Position numbers and translations under genes: made by a program. Of a stretch of 60,180 nt of DNA, positions 1-9,635 are shown one piece after another. Positions within the stretch are counted from its first letter, which is position 1. Each line of letters starts with the position of its first letter. Below the pieces are notes generated by a model. It saw only the letters and a program-made list of their open reading frames with translations. It was not told where the DNA came from and ran no database searches. The stretch comes from Sphingomonas sp. (GTDB taxonomy: Bacteria > Pseudomonadota > Alphaproteobacteria > Sphingomonadales > Sphingomonadaceae), in the NCBI RefSeq assembly GCF_013812825.1, contig NZ_JACCSU010000026.1, forward strand, positions 1 to 60,180. Reading direction: 5' to 3'.

Positions 1-1
1 C

Positions 2-46
2 AACCTGAGTGCAATTATGGCGGAGCTGGCCGCGATCGACCGCTGA
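2..46 (+). CDS. possible 3' end of an upstream gene (partial)
   Basis: An open frame enters from the left edge and stops at TGA 44-46, giving the tail NLSAIMAELAAIDR. The amphipathic sequence would suit a protein C-terminus. Fourteen codons are too few to name a family, and an open frame of this length in GC-rich DNA can be chance. Confidence 0.3.
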   Translation, partial: NLSAIMAELAAIDR

Positions 47-94
47 TTCGGCTCGCCCCGACCGAGTCGCAAAGGCGAATCGATGCGCACAGAC

Positions 95-103
95 TTATCC
101 ACA
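95..103 (+). promoter_or_regulatory. DnaA-box match upstream of mraZ
   Basis: TTATCCACA matches the strict 9-mer DnaA box exactly and lies about 250 bp before the mraZ start, in the only sizeable non-coding leader of the dcw cluster. No second box was seen beside it, so it is not an origin. A role in tying division-gene expression to replication is inference; one perfect 9-mer in 60 kb can also occur by chance. Confidence 0.35.
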
Positions 104-175
104 GTGGAGACAATGAAGAACAGGTGAGGAACAACCCCAAGATCTGACGCGAAAAACCCGCGTTAATCCGCCGCT

Positions 176-220
176 TTCCATGAATTCCCATGAAGTGGCA
201 TCAAAACCCATTGTATCCCG
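176..220. promoter_or_regulatory. phased 5-mer repeat, probable MraZ operator
   Basis: Five 5-mers start exactly 10 bp apart at 176, 186, 196, 206 and 216: TTCCA, TCCCA, TGGCA, ACCCA and TCCCG. Read on the minus strand they are TGGAA, TGGGA, TGCCA, TGGGT and CGGGA. The MraZ repressor is known to bind TGGGN repeats separated by 5 bp upstream of its own gene, and this run precedes mraZ by about 130 bp. Two of the five are imperfect. Autoregulation of the dcw cluster by MraZ is the inferred role. Confidence 0.5.
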
Positions 221-352
221 CGCATGGTTGAGTTACCAACATCGTCTGTAGCGCGGGGGAAGACCCATCCAATTCTACCCTGACGCGGGAACGTGGCGGT
301 CAATCCGCGCGCCCGTGAACGGATCCCGTTGCGCTGCGAACGGGGAGTGGTC

Positions 353-844
353 GTGGCGCTTGAGCATCTGTTCCAGGGCAGCGCGCTGAACGCGGTCGAC
401 GGCAAGGGCCGCGTCTCCGTTCCCGCCTTTTTGCGCGGCGTCATCGAGCGCCGCGGCGATGCCCGGAGCATCGTCCTCGCCGCCCACGAATCCTTCCCCT
501 GCCTCAGCGCCTACGACCCCGCCTACGCGGCATTGAAGCACGGCAAGCTCGAGCGGCTGCTCGAAAAGGAAGAGACCAGCCCCGACGCCCAGCTCGAATA
601 TCAGCAACGCAATCTGATGGCCTTCGCCGCCACCGAGGAAGTGCCCTACGACAGCTCCGGCCGCATCGTCCTGCCGCCGATGATGCGCCGCAAGGGTTCG
701 CTCGAGGACCTCGCGCTGTTCCTCGGCGCCGGCGAGACCTTCCAGATCTGGAACCCGGCGCTGTTCCTCGAGGATGCCCGCATCCCCGAGGACATGAAGG
801 ACATCGCGCGCTACCGGCTCGAGGAGAGGGGGCTTGGCGCATGA
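353..844 (+). CDS. mraZ: transcriptional regulator MraZ
   Basis: MraZ is a ring-forming DNA-binding protein that represses the dcw promoter. Two AbrB-like half-domains are visible: [13 protein letters not shown] near residues 15-27 and [13 protein letters not shown] near residues 100-112, each with the D/S-G-x-R-V/I signature. The GTG at 353 is chosen because GGGGAG lies 6 nt upstream and the product then begins a few residues before [14 protein letters not shown], the usual family start; the frame is open back to a GTG at 293. It is 163 residues long, the expected size. Its last codons overlap rsmH by 4 nt. Confidence 0.93.
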   Translation: MALEHLFQGSALNAVDGKGRVSVPAFLRGVIERRGDARSIVLAAHESFPCLSAYDPAYAALKHGKLERLLEKEETSPDAQLEYQQRNLMAFAATEEVPYDSSGRIVLPPMMRRKGSLEDLALFLGAGETFQIWNPALFLEDARIPEDMKDIARYRLEERGLGA

Positions 845-1917
845 CGCGCTCTTCCTCCGGTCCCCGCTCAAGCTCCTCGCACGTGCCGGTGCTGCTCGAT
901 GAAGTCGTCCAGGCGCTCGCCATTGCCCGTGGCGAGACTTTGGTCGACGGGACTTTCGGGGCGGGCGGCTACACGGCCGCCATGCTTGCGGCGGGGGCGG
1001 GGCGAGTGATCGGCTTCGACCGCGATCCGGATGCGATCGCGCAAGGGCCGACACTCGTTCCGGACGCCATTAGCTCGGGGCGTCTGACCCTGATCGAAGA
1101 GCGCTTTTCGCAAATGGACCGGGTGCTGGCGGAGCGCGGCATCGGCCTGGTCGACGGCATCGCGCTCGATATCGGCGTGTCGTCGATGCAGATCGACACC
1201 GCCGCGCGCGGTTTTTCGTTCCAGTCCGACGGCCCGCTCGACATGCGCATGTCGAAGTCGGGGCTGACCGCGGCGGAATTCCTCAACCAGGCCGACGAGG
1301 CCGAGATCGCGCGCATCCTCAAGGATTATGGCGAGGAGCCGCGGGCCCGCGCCGTCGCCCGTGCGATCGCTGCCGCGCGGCCGATCGAGCGCACCGCCGA
1401 ACTCGCCGCGATCGTCCGCCGCGCCGCCGGCTTCCGCCCCGGGCAACGGACCGATCCCGCGACCCGCACTTTCCAGGCGATCCGGATTCACCTGAACGCC
1501 GAGCTCGACGAATTGGAGGACGGCCTCGCCGCCGCCGAGCGGGCGCTTAAGCCCGGCGGACGGCTTGCGGTAGTCACCTTCCACAGCCTCGAGGACCGGA
1601 TCGTCAAGCGCTTCCTGCGGGCACGCAGCGGAGCGACCCCGGCCGGCTCGCGCCACCGCCCGGTCCTCACCGATCCGGCCCAGCCGACATTCGAGCGGGT
1701 CGCCAAGCCGGTCTCGCCGTCCGAGCGCGAGATGGCCGCGAACCCGCGCGCGAGGTCGGCCCGCCTGAGGAGCGCGGTGCGGACCGCCGCGCCCGCGTGG
1801 CAGTCCGGAAAGGCGCTCGAGGGCGGAAAGGCCTTCGAGGGCGGAAAGGCCTTCGAGGGCGGAAAGGCCTTCGAGGGCGGGAAGGCCTTCGAGGGCGGAA
1901 AGGAGCACTTGCAATGA
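841..1917 (+). CDS. rsmH: 16S rRNA (cytosine(1402)-N(4))-methyltransferase RsmH
   Basis: RsmH methylates N4 of C1402 in the 16S rRNA decoding centre using SAM. Family marks are [10 protein letters not shown] at the N-terminus, the SAM loop [23 protein letters not shown] and [15 protein letters not shown]. It starts with ATG overlapping the mraZ stop. At 358 residues it is longer than usual because the C-terminus runs through five in-frame copies of an 18-bp tandem repeat (GGKAFE units) before ending in EHLQ. The enzyme core ends before the repeat, so the tail is probably disordered and dispensable. Confidence 0.95.
   Translation: MTRSSSGPRSSSSHVPVLLDEVVQALAIARGETLVDGTFGAGGYTAAMLAAGAGRVIGFDRDPDAIAQGPTLVPDAISSGRLTLIEERFSQMDRVLAERGIGLVDGIALDIGVSSMQIDTAARGFSFQSDGPLDMRMSKSGLTAAEFLNQADEAEIARILKDYGEEPRARAVARAIAAARPIERTAELAAIVRRAAGFRPGQRTDPATRTFQAIRIHLNAELDELEDGLAAAERALKPGGRLAVVTFHSLEDRIVKRFLRARSGATPAGSRHRPVLTDPAQPTFERVAKPVSPSEREMAANPRARSARLRSAVRTAAPAWQSGKALEGGKAFEGGKAFEGGKAFEGGKAFEGGKEHLQ
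1807..1903 (+). repeat. 18-bp tandem repeat at the rsmH/ftsL junction
   Basis: Units begin at 1807, 1825, 1843, 1861 and 1879 with consensus ggaaaggccttcgagggc; a partial sixth (ggaaagg) begins at 1897. Units 2-4 are identical, unit 1 differs by two bases and unit 5 by one. The period is a multiple of three, so rsmH stays open and gains GGKAFE hexapeptides. Each unit carries a GGAAAGG, and the last one forms the purine-rich ribosome site of ftsL (GGAAAGGAG, about 10 nt before its ATG). Identical neighbouring copies suggest copy-number change by slippage. Confidence 0.93.
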
Positions 1918-2711
1918 GCGGTCGGAGCTTCCGTTCGGTGTTCATGGTCGCGAGCTGCGCCGGAGCCGCGCTTGGCTGCTATTTGGTTTCGCTGCGGGTC
2001 GCTTCCGAACGCGCCGCGCTCGAGCATGTCGAAACCCGGATCGTGCTCGCCCAGCGCGACATCAGGCTGTTGCAGACCGAGATCGGCACCCGCGGCCGGC
2101 TCGCCCAGCTCGAGCGCTGGAACGTCAAGGTGCTGGCGCTGTCGGCGCCGTCGGCCGACCAGTTCCTCGACGGCGGCTTCGCGCTCGCCAGGCTGGTCGC
2201 TCCGCAGGACAAGGTCGATCTCGACGCTCCGGTGGTGCTCGCCGCGGCTCCCGCGAACGGGCCCAAGCCGCAGGTCGAAGGCCGGCAGCCGCAACCGGCG
2301 CCGCAAGGCGAAGGGGTTTCGGCCGGCGAGATGCTCCACGTCGCCAGCCTCAAGCGCGCGCTCCGGCCCGCCGAGAATGCGGTCGCCGCGCCGAGGGCGG
2401 AGCCCGAAAAGCCGATCCAAAAGCCCGCGGCTTCTGCGAAGGCCCCGGCGGCCAAAGTCCCGTCCGCGAAAACCGCCAAGGCTCCGCTCGCGACTGCCAA
2501 GCGGGCGACCGCTGAGCGCGAGCCGGCGACGACTTCAAAAGCCCCACCCACCAAAGTCGCCAAGGCTCCGCCCGCGAAAGCCAAGCCGGCGACGGCCGAG
2601 CGCAAGCCGTCGGCATCCGACCCGCTCGCGCCGCTCGCTTCCGCGGCCAAGCCGAAGAAGCTCGCTTCAACCACCAATGCCTCCGGCAAGGACTCCGGCT
2701 CGAAGCAATGA
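1914..2711 (+). CDS. ftsL: cell division protein FtsL
   Basis: FtsL is the bitopic divisome protein that forms a coiled coil with FtsB and activates FtsWI. Visible are a short cytoplasmic head, one membrane helix at about residues 8-26, and a heptad-like segment at about 30-66 ([19 protein letters not shown]). The first 100 residues match the usual FtsL layout. The remaining ~165 residues are a low-complexity Ala/Lys/Pro tail with repeated KAPPAK and ATAERKP-type motifs, far longer than typical FtsL. The ATG overlaps the rsmH stop; the ribosome site comes from the upstream repeat. Position between rsmH and ftsI supports the assignment. Confidence 0.85.
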   Translation: MSGRSFRSVFMVASCAGAALGCYLVSLRVASERAALEHVETRIVLAQRDIRLLQTEIGTRGRLAQLERWNVKVLALSAPSADQFLDGGFALARLVAPQDKVDLDAPVVLAAAPANGPKPQVEGRQPQPAPQGEGVSAGEMLHVASLKRALRPAENAVAAPRAEPEKPIQKPAASAKAPAAKVPSAKTAKAPLATAKRATAEREPATTSKAPPTKVAKAPPAKAKPATAERKPSASDPLAPLASAAKPKKLASTTNASGKDSGSKQ

Positions 2712-4408
2712 ACGCGCCGACGTCCGCCCTCGTCGCCCAACGGCCTGAGCGGCTCCGCCTTGTCGGCCAAAGACGCCAAATCCTGGCCATAATGCACCAG
2801 CGGCTGATGTTCGGAATGCTGGTGTACGCCGGTGTGATTGCACTGATCGTCGCGCGGATCCTGTTCCTCGCGGCGTTCGGCGACCACGCCGGTCGCAAGG
2901 TCGGGATCACCGCGCTGATTCCGGAACGCGGCGACATCGTCGATCGCGATGGTCAGCCCCTGGCGCGGACCATTGATGCCTGGACCATCGGCATGCACCC
3001 GAACAAGGTGATCGGCGACAAGCTCGATATCGCCCGGGCGCTGGCTCGGCTGATGCCGGAGCGCGACGCGGCGACCTATCACGCGATGCTGCGTTCGGGC
3101 CGCAACTTCTTCTATCTGCGCCGCCGGGCGCCGCCCGAACTGGTCCAGGCGGTCAACGCATTGGGCGAGCCGGGGCTCTCGCTCGACCGCGAGCCCGACC
3201 GGCTCTACCCGCAGACGAGCCTCGCCGCGCACGTCATCGGCTACACCGATGTCGACGGCCGCGGCAACGCCGGCATCGAGCGCGCATTCGACGAGCGGCT
3301 GTCCGACCCCGCCACCCGCAGCGAGCCGCTGACCCTGTCGATCTCGAGCCGGCTGCAGCAGGCGCTCGAGCACGAGCTGCTGGCTGCGATGACCGAGTTC
3401 TCGGCGATCGGAGCGGCCGGCATCGTCATGGATATCCACACCGGCGAAGTGCTGGCGATGACCTCGCTTCCGCAGCTCAATCCCAACGCGGCCGGGCAGG
3501 GTTCGGAAGAGGCGCGGTTCAACCGGGCGACTCTCGGCATCTATGAGCTCGGCTCGACCTACAAACCCTTCACCGTCGCGATGGCGATGGACTCCGGAGT
3601 GATCAAGTCGCTCGGCCAGATCTACCATTGCCCGAACCAGCTGCAGGTCGCCGGCCGGACGATCAACGACACGCACCCCTTCGGCCGTTCGTGCACGGTC
3701 GCCGAGATCATGAAGGAAAGCTCCAACATCGGCACCGCGCAGATCGCCGCTCAGATTGGTTCCAGCCGGCAGCGTGAGTTCCTCGACAAGATGGGATTCC
3801 TGAGCCCGATCGCGATCGAGCTGAAGGAACGCGGGCGAACGCTCAACCCGGGCAAGAACTGGAACCAGATCGAGACGATGACCGTCGGCTACGGGCATGG
3901 AATCGCGGTCACTCCGCTCCACCTCGCGACCGGCTACGCGACCTTGTTCAACGGCGGCATCTACCGGCCCCCGACGCTGATCAAGGTCGACCGCACCCAC
4001 CCGGTCAGCGCGGGCCGCCGGGTGTTCAGCGAGGACACCAGCTACAAGATGCGATCGCTGCTTCGGCTGGTGGTCACGCACGGCACCGGGCGCAAGGCGG
4101 ACGCGCCGGGCTACCGGGTCGGCGGCAAGACCGGAAGCGCCGAAAAATATCACAACCGGTCGCTGATGGTGACCAGCTTTGCCGGCGTTTTCCCGATGGA
4201 CGAACCCCGCTATGTGATCGTCGCCATGCTCGACGAACCCAAGGCGACCGCCAAGACCTACGGCTTCCGGACCGCCGGCTGGAACGTCGCCCCGGTGATC
4301 AGCCGAACCGTCAGCCGGATCGCGCCGATGCTCGAAGTTCGTCCCGACAAGAAGCGCGAGGCGAACCTCGCCGAGGTGCTGCCCTTCGTCAACGCGACGG
4401 AGCGCTGA
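2708..4408 (+). CDS. ftsI: septal peptidoglycan transpeptidase FtsI (PBP3)
   Basis: FtsI cross-links septal peptidoglycan as the class B penicillin-binding partner of FtsW. One N-terminal membrane helix lies at about residues 34-56, followed by the dimerisation domain (PERGDIVDRDGQPLA) and the transpeptidase domain. Catalytic motifs are intact: Ser283 in STYKP, Ser338-Ser339-Asn340, and Lys474-Thr475-Gly476. At 566 residues it is full length. It overlaps ftsL by ATGA and precedes murE. Confidence 0.96.
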   Translation: MNAPTSALVAQRPERLRLVGQRRQILAIMHQRLMFGMLVYAGVIALIVARILFLAAFGDHAGRKVGITALIPERGDIVDRDGQPLARTIDAWTIGMHPNKVIGDKLDIARALARLMPERDAATYHAMLRSGRNFFYLRRRAPPELVQAVNALGEPGLSLDREPDRLYPQTSLAAHVIGYTDVDGRGNAGIERAFDERLSDPATRSEPLTLSISSRLQQALEHELLAAMTEFSAIGAAGIVMDIHTGEVLAMTSLPQLNPNAAGQGSEEARFNRATLGIYELGSTYKPFTVAMAMDSGVIKSLGQIYHCPNQLQVAGRTINDTHPFGRSCTVAEIMKESSNIGTAQIAAQIGSSRQREFLDKMGFLSPIAIELKERGRTLNPGKNWNQIETMTVGYGHGIAVTPLHLATGYATLFNGGIYRPPTLIKVDRTHPVSAGRRVFSEDTSYKMRSLLRLVVTHGTGRKADAPGYRVGGKTGSAEKYHNRSLMVTSFAGVFPMDEPRYVIVAMLDEPKATAKTYGFRTAGWNVAPVISRTVSRIAPMLEVRPDKKREANLAEVLPFVNATER

Positions 4409-4412
4409 CACC

Positions 4413-5828
4413 GTGCGCCTTCGGGAGCTTGCCGGCGTCGAATCCGATTCCGAGGTCACCGGCTTTTCGATCGATCATCGCAAGGTCGCGCCGGGAAGCG
4501 TGTTCGGAGCGTTTAAAGGCCAGGTGTTCGACGGCGAGGACTTCATCGGCCAGGCCGTGACCCGCGGTGCGGTGGCGGTCGTCGCTCGGCCCGAGGCGAA
4601 GGTCGAGAAAGTGCCGCACCTCGCCGACGAGCAGCCGCGGCGTCTATTCGCCAGCCTCGCTGCGAAATTCTTCGCGCCGTACCCGGAGGTCGTGGTCGCG
4701 GTCACCGGCACCAACGGCAAGACCTCGACGGTCGAGATGACCCGGCAGATGTGGCGGATCAGCGGCCAGCGCTCGGCGTCGATCGGAACGCTCGGGGTCA
4801 CCACGTCGGACGACCAGGTGAAGACCGGGCTGACGACCCCCGACATCGTCACCTTCCTGTCCAACATGGCCGGGCTCGAGCGGATGGGCATCAGCCATGT
4901 CGCCTACGAGGCGTCCAGCCATGGGCTCGACCAGCACCGCTGCGAAGGCGTCCGGCTCGCGGCCGCGGCGTTCACCAGTTTCAGCCGCGACCATCTCGAC
5001 TACCACCCGTCGATGGACGCGTATTTCGAGGCCAAGATGCGGCTGTTCGACGAGCTGCTCCCGCCCGACGCGACCGCGGTGGTGTGGACCGACGATGCCA
5101 GGTCGGGCGAGGTGATGGAGCGGGTTCGCCGCCGCGGCAGCAGGCTGATGACGGTCGGCCGCGAGGGCGAGACGATCCGGTTGCTCGACCAGGTGCCCAC
5201 CCCGCTCGGCCAGACGGTCTCGCTCAGCCACGGCGGCACGACCCACAAGCTCGCCCTGCCGTTGATCGGCGCTTACCAGGCGGCCAACGTGCTGGTCGCG
5301 GCCGGCCTGGTGATGGCGACCGGCACGAGCTTCGAGGCGGCGTTCTCGGCGATGCAGCGGGTGTCGCCGGTGCGCGGCCGCCTCGAGCGCGCGGTGATCA
5401 GCCGCGGCGGGGTGCCGGTCTACATCGATTACGCGCACACCGGCGACGCTCTCGAGGCGGCGATCGCGGCGTTGCGGCCGCACGTGGAAGGGCGGCTGAT
5501 CACCGTGTTCGGAGCCGGCGGCGACCGCGACCAGGGCAAGCGGCCACAGATGGGAACGGTCGCGTCGCGATTGTCCGACCTGGTCATCGTCACCGACGAT
5601 AATCCGCGCACCGAGGATCCGGCCAAGATCCGCGCCGAAGTGCTGGCCGGAGCGCCGGGCGCGAGCGAGATCGCCGGCCGCCGCGAAGCCATTGCCGAGG
5701 CGATCCGGATCGCCCGCTCGGGCGACATCGTGCTGGTCGCCGGCAAGGGTCACGAGCAGGGGCAGATCATCGGCGACCGGGTGCTTCCGTTCGACGATGT
5801 GGTGGTCGCCCGCGAGTGCGCGGCATGA
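4413..5828 (+). CDS. murE: UDP-MurNAc-tripeptide synthetase MurE (meso-DAP type)
   Basis: MurE adds the third amino acid to UDP-MurNAc-L-Ala-D-Glu with ATP. The P-loop GTNGKTST has Lys103. D396-N397-P398-R399 is the signature that selects meso-diaminopimelate rather than lysine, predicting a DAP-type wall. Ending in GKGHEQGQ is typical. The start is GTG at 4413, four bases after the ftsI stop. It overlaps murF. Confidence 0.96.
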   Translation: MRLRELAGVESDSEVTGFSIDHRKVAPGSVFGAFKGQVFDGEDFIGQAVTRGAVAVVARPEAKVEKVPHLADEQPRRLFASLAAKFFAPYPEVVVAVTGTNGKTSTVEMTRQMWRISGQRSASIGTLGVTTSDDQVKTGLTTPDIVTFLSNMAGLERMGISHVAYEASSHGLDQHRCEGVRLAAAAFTSFSRDHLDYHPSMDAYFEAKMRLFDELLPPDATAVVWTDDARSGEVMERVRRRGSRLMTVGREGETIRLLDQVPTPLGQTVSLSHGGTTHKLALPLIGAYQAANVLVAAGLVMATGTSFEAAFSAMQRVSPVRGRLERAVISRGGVPVYIDYAHTGDALEAAIAALRPHVEGRLITVFGAGGDRDQGKRPQMGTVASRLSDLVIVTDDNPRTEDPAKIRAEVLAGAPGASEIAGRREAIAEAIRIARSGDIVLVAGKGHEQGQIIGDRVLPFDDVVVARECAA

Positions 5829-7228
5829 GCGTCCTGTGGACATCGAGCGAGATCGCCGACGCGACCGGCGGCAGCGTTCACGGCGAATTTGAAGTCACGG
5901 GAGTCACCTTCGACAGCCGCGAAGTGCGGGCTGGCGACCTGTTCGTGGCGATGCCGGGGACGGTCCACGACGGCCATGAGTTCGTCGCCGGAGCGATCGC
6001 GGCGGGCGCCGCCGGGGCAATCGTGTCGCGGGCCATCGCCGCTCCGCACGTGCTCGTCGACGATACCGCGCGGGCGCTCGAAGCGCTCGGCCGGGCGGCG
6101 CGCCAGCGCTCGCGCGCAAGGATCGTCGCGGTCACCGGTTCGGTTGGCAAGACCAGCACCAAGGAGGCGATCTACGCGGGCCTCGAGCGCTGGCGGCGCG
6201 GCCGGGTCCACCGCTCGGTCAAGAGCTACAACAACCACACCGGAGTCCCGCTGAGCCTCGCCCGGATGCCGCGCGACTGCGACTTCGCCGTGCTCGAGCT
6301 GGGGATGAACAACGCCGGCGAGATCGCCGCTTTGACTCGGCTGGTTCGGCCGCATGTCGCGGTGATCACCGCGATCGCCCCGGCGCATATCGAGAACCTC
6401 CATTCGGAGGAGGCGATCGCCGACGCCAAGGCGGAGATCTTCCAGGGACTGGAGTCGTTTCCCGGCGACGAGTCGGGCGGGGTCGCGATCGTTCCCAACG
6501 ACAGTCCGCACCGCGACCGTCTGGTCCAGGCGGCGCGCCGCCACGCGGACCGAATCATCACCTTCGGAGGCGGCGATGCCGATATTCATGCGGTTCACGC
6601 GGTCAGCTCGCACGGCGGCGGCAGCCTGATCACTGCGTCGCTGCTCGACTGCGACCTGACGTTCACGATTTCCCAGCGCGGCGACCATTGGGTGTCGAAC
6701 GCTCTGGCGGCGCTGGCTGCGGTCGAGGCGGTCGGCGGCGACGTCGCCGCGGCCGGCCTGGGGCTGGCCGACATGTCCGCCCTGAAGGGCCGCGGCGAGC
6801 GCCATCGGGTCGCGGTCGAGGGCGGCGAGCTGCTGCTGATCGACGAGAGTTACAACGCCAACCCGGCGTCCGTGGCCGCGACTTTGAAGAGCCTTGGCTC
6901 CGAGGCCCACGTCGAGCGGCGGATCGCGGTGCTTGGGCCGATGCGCGAGCTCGGCAGCCATAGCGACGCACTCCACGCGGGCCTCGCTCCAGCGGTGATC
7001 GACGCTCGGGTCGACCGGTTGGTGCTGATCGGCGAGGAAATGCGGCCGCTGGCCGACGCGCTCGAGGGCCAGGTTCCGGTCGATCGGACAACGGGCGTCG
7101 ACGAGGCGGCCGAAATTCTGCTGAGGATCGCCCGGCCCGGCGACGCGGTGCTGGTCAAGGCGTCCAATTCGGTCGGGCTTGCGAGGCTGGTCGAACGAGT
7201 GTCAGGGCTTCAGCCATGCTCTATGTGA
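5825..7228 (+). CDS. murF: UDP-MurNAc-pentapeptide synthetase MurF
   Basis: MurF ligates D-Ala-D-Ala to UDP-MurNAc-tripeptide. The N-terminal fold carries [16 protein letters not shown], the P-loop GSVGKTSTK has Lys109, and the central domain carries [11 protein letters not shown]. The ATG at 5825 overlaps the murE stop and fits the family start ([10 protein letters not shown]); an in-frame GTG at 5816 would add three residues. It is 467 residues long. Its end overlaps mraY by 13 nt. Confidence 0.95.
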   Translation: MSVLWTSSEIADATGGSVHGEFEVTGVTFDSREVRAGDLFVAMPGTVHDGHEFVAGAIAAGAAGAIVSRAIAAPHVLVDDTARALEALGRAARQRSRARIVAVTGSVGKTSTKEAIYAGLERWRRGRVHRSVKSYNNHTGVPLSLARMPRDCDFAVLELGMNNAGEIAALTRLVRPHVAVITAIAPAHIENLHSEEAIADAKAEIFQGLESFPGDESGGVAIVPNDSPHRDRLVQAARRHADRIITFGGGDADIHAVHAVSSHGGGSLITASLLDCDLTFTISQRGDHWVSNALAALAAVEAVGGDVAAAGLGLADMSALKGRGERHRVAVEGGELLLIDESYNANPASVAATLKSLGSEAHVERRIAVLGPMRELGSHSDALHAGLAPAVIDARVDRLVLIGEEMRPLADALEGQVPVDRTTGVDEAAEILLRIARPGDAVLVKASNSVGLARLVERVSGLQPCSM

Positions 7229-8286
7229 TTGCCGAAGAGCTCGGGTTTCCCGGCCTGCTCAACCTCATCCGCTACATCAGCTTCCGGGCCGGGGCGGCGA
7301 GCGCGACCGCGCTGGCGATCGGCCTTCTACTCGGTCCGTGGTTCATCTCCTATCTGCGAACCCGCCAGGGGAAGGGCCAGCCGATCCGCTCCGACGGGCC
7401 GCAGAGCCACCTCGCCAAGAGCGGCACTCCGACCATGGGCGGCCTTCTGATCCTGATTTCGGTCTCGGTCTCGGTGCTGCTGTGGATGGACCTCAGGAAC
7501 CCCTATGTGTGGGCGTGCCTGCTGGTCACGGCGGGCTTCGGGTTGATCGGGTTCCTCGATGATTACGACAAGCTCAAGAAAGCGCACCACGCCGGGCTTT
7601 CGGGACGGATGCGCCTCGCGCTGGAGTTCCTGATCGCCGGCTTCGCCACCTGGCTGATCGTCCAGGCCGGCAATACCCACCTCTACGTGCCGTTCGTCCA
7701 GGGTCCGGTGGTCGACCTCGGCTGGTTCTACGTCGCCTTCGGCGCCTTCGTGATCGTTGCGTTCGGCAATGCGGTGAACCTGACCGACGGGCTCGACGGG
7801 CTGGCGACGATGCCGGTGATTATCGCCTCGATCGCCTTCCTGCTGATCGCTTATCTGGTCGGCAACGCGCGCTTCGCCGAATATCTCGGAATTCCGCATT
7901 TGCTCGGGGTCGGCGATTTGACCGTGCTGTGCCTGGCGATCGTCGGCGCGGGGCTCGCGTTCCTGTGGTTCAACGCGCCGCCCGCCGCGGTCTTCATGGG
8001 CGACACCGGCAGCCTGGCGCTCGGCGGGGCGCTGGGCGCGGTCGCGGTCGCCACCCACCACGAGTTTGCGCTGGTGATCGTCGGCGGGCTGTTCGTCCTC
8101 GAGGCGGCCTCGGTGGTGATCCAGGTGATGGTCTACAAGCGCACCGGCAAGCGGATCTTCCGGATGGCGCCGATCCACCACCACTTCGAGCACATCGGCT
8201 GGTCGGAGCCGACCATCGTCATCCGCTTCTGGATCGTCAGCTTCGTGCTGGCTCTGGCGGGCCTCAGCACGCTGAAGCTGAGGTGA
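7216..8286 (+). CDS. mraY: phospho-MurNAc-pentapeptide translocase MraY
   Basis: MraY is a polytopic inner-membrane enzyme that transfers phospho-MurNAc-pentapeptide to undecaprenyl phosphate, making lipid I. Characteristic features are [11 protein letters not shown] with Asp115-Asp116, [13 protein letters not shown] with Asn188 and Asp191, and PIHHHFE near the C-terminus, within about ten hydrophobic helices. It is 356 residues, the normal length. The ATG lies inside the murF end. Confidence 0.97.
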   Translation: MLYVIAEELGFPGLLNLIRYISFRAGAASATALAIGLLLGPWFISYLRTRQGKGQPIRSDGPQSHLAKSGTPTMGGLLILISVSVSVLLWMDLRNPYVWACLLVTAGFGLIGFLDDYDKLKKAHHAGLSGRMRLALEFLIAGFATWLIVQAGNTHLYVPFVQGPVVDLGWFYVAFGAFVIVAFGNAVNLTDGLDGLATMPVIIASIAFLLIAYLVGNARFAEYLGIPHLLGVGDLTVLCLAIVGAGLAFLWFNAPPAAVFMGDTGSLALGGALGAVAVATHHEFALVIVGGLFVLEAASVVIQVMVYKRTGKRIFRMAPIHHHFEHIGWSEPTIVIRFWIVSFVLALAGLSTLKLR

Positions 8287-9635
8287 TCACCGCTCGCGCC
8301 TTCGCCGGGAAGCACTACGCGGTGTACGGGCTCGCGCGCTCGGGGCTGGCGACCGCCGAGGCATTGCTGGCGAGCGGTGCGAAGGTGACGGCTTGGGATG
8401 CCAGCGCGGACGCTCGGGCCAAGGCGCCGGCGGGCGCGGAGCTAGCGGACCTCGACGCCGCCGACCTGAGCCAGTTCGACAGCCTGGTGGTGTCGCCCGG
8501 CGTGCCGCTCAACCGCCACCCGATCGCGAAGCGGGCGCGCGAGGCGGGGGTCGAGATCATCGGCGACATCGAGCTGTTCGCCCGCGCCCGGCCCGAGCTT
8601 CCAGAGCACAAGGTGGTCGGGATCACCGGCACCAACGGCAAGTCGACGACCACCGCGCTCGTCCATCACATCCTGCAGACCGCCGGCGTGCCCAGCGCGA
8701 TGGGCGGCAACATCGGCCTGCCGATCCTCGCGCAGGACCCGCTCCTGGAAGGCGGGGTCTATGTGCTGGAACTATCGAGCTACCAGCTCGACCTGACGCA
8801 AAGCCTCGATTGCGACGTCGCCGTGCTGCTCAACATCACCCCCGATCATCTGGATCGCTATGACAGCTTCGAGGCTTATGCGGCGTCAAAGCTTCGGCTG
8901 TTCGAGATGCAGTCGCCTGAATGCGCCGCGGTTGTTGTTGCCGAATCCGATCTCACTAGTAGCATCGCTGAAAAACTCGGTGGCCGCGCAGCCTTAGTGC
9001 GAACCACTGGAGGCTGGACAGCCGAGGGTGTTTCGATCGCTAAGGCGGGAGTCATTAGACGCCAGCCTCGGCTCAATTTAGATGGCGAGCGGCTGACCGA
9101 GACCAATTGGCCGGCGTTACAGGGTCCGCACAACATGCAGAATGCTGCAGCTGCGATAGCCGCGGTGGATGCTGCCGTCGGAATGTGGCCATCGGAGGCA
9201 GAAGCCCTCCGCACATTCCCCGGACTGCCGCACCGCATGGAGCGGGTCGCCGAGCGCAACGGCGTGATTTTCGTCAACGACAGCAAGGCCACCAACCCGA
9301 CCGCGGCGGCGCCGGCGCTGGCGGCGTTCCCGGCGATCCGCTGGATCTGCGGCGGCCAGGCGAAGAGCGACGATCTCGACGAATGCGAGCCGCACTTCGG
9401 CCATGTCCGCTCGGCCTACACCATCGGCGAGGCGGCCGAGCTGTTCGAGCGGCTGTTGAAGCCGCACATGCCGGTGAAAAATTGTCGCGAGCTTGAGGTC
9501 GCGGTGAAAGCCGCCGCAGATGATGCCCAGGCAGGGGACACGGTGCTGCTTTCGCCGGCGTGCGCGAGCTTCGACCAGTTCAGGGATTTCGAGGAGCGCG
9601 GCGACAAGTTCCGCCAAGTTGTGGGGGCGTTATGA
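8283..9635 (+). CDS. murD: UDP-MurNAc-L-alanine:D-glutamate ligase MurD
   Basis: MurD adds D-Glu to UDP-MurNAc-L-Ala. The N-terminal nucleotide fold reads [12 protein letters not shown], the P-loop [12 protein letters not shown] has Lys120, and [10 protein letters not shown] and [10 protein letters not shown] are conserved C-terminal motifs. The start is GTG 8283 overlapping the mraY stop. Between about 8920 and 9200 (residues ~213-306) codons such as TTA, AGT, ACT, AGA, ATT and GTT are frequent although rare in all neighbours. The reading frame and motifs either side are intact, so the protein is probably functional. Confidence 0.95.
   Translation: MITARAFAGKHYAVYGLARSGLATAEALLASGAKVTAWDASADARAKAPAGAELADLDAADLSQFDSLVVSPGVPLNRHPIAKRAREAGVEIIGDIELFARARPELPEHKVVGITGTNGKSTTTALVHHILQTAGVPSAMGGNIGLPILAQDPLLEGGVYVLELSSYQLDLTQSLDCDVAVLLNITPDHLDRYDSFEAYAASKLRLFEMQSPECAAVVVAESDLTSSIAEKLGGRAALVRTTGGWTAEGVSIAKAGVIRRQPRLNLDGERLTETNWPALQGPHNMQNAAAAIAAVDAAVGMWPSEAEALRTFPGLPHRMERVAERNGVIFVNDSKATNPTAAAPALAAFPAIRWICGGQAKSDDLDECEPHFGHVRSAYTIGEAAELFERLLKPHMPVKNCRELEVAVKAAADDAQAGDTVLLSPACASFDQFRDFEERGDKFRQVVGAL

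Noticed and set aside
1797-1913. ftsL beginning upstream within the tandem repeat, with an Arg/Lys/Gly N-terminal extension
   Set aside because: The frame is open only because the repeat period is a multiple of three. ATG 1914 has the ribosome site and the normal FtsL head.
1979-4459. Very long open frame on the minus strand opposite ftsL/ftsI (over 800 codons)
   Set aside because: High GC leaves antisense frames open. The product is Arg/His/Gln-rich without family motifs, while the + strand carries ftsI with all catalytic motifs.
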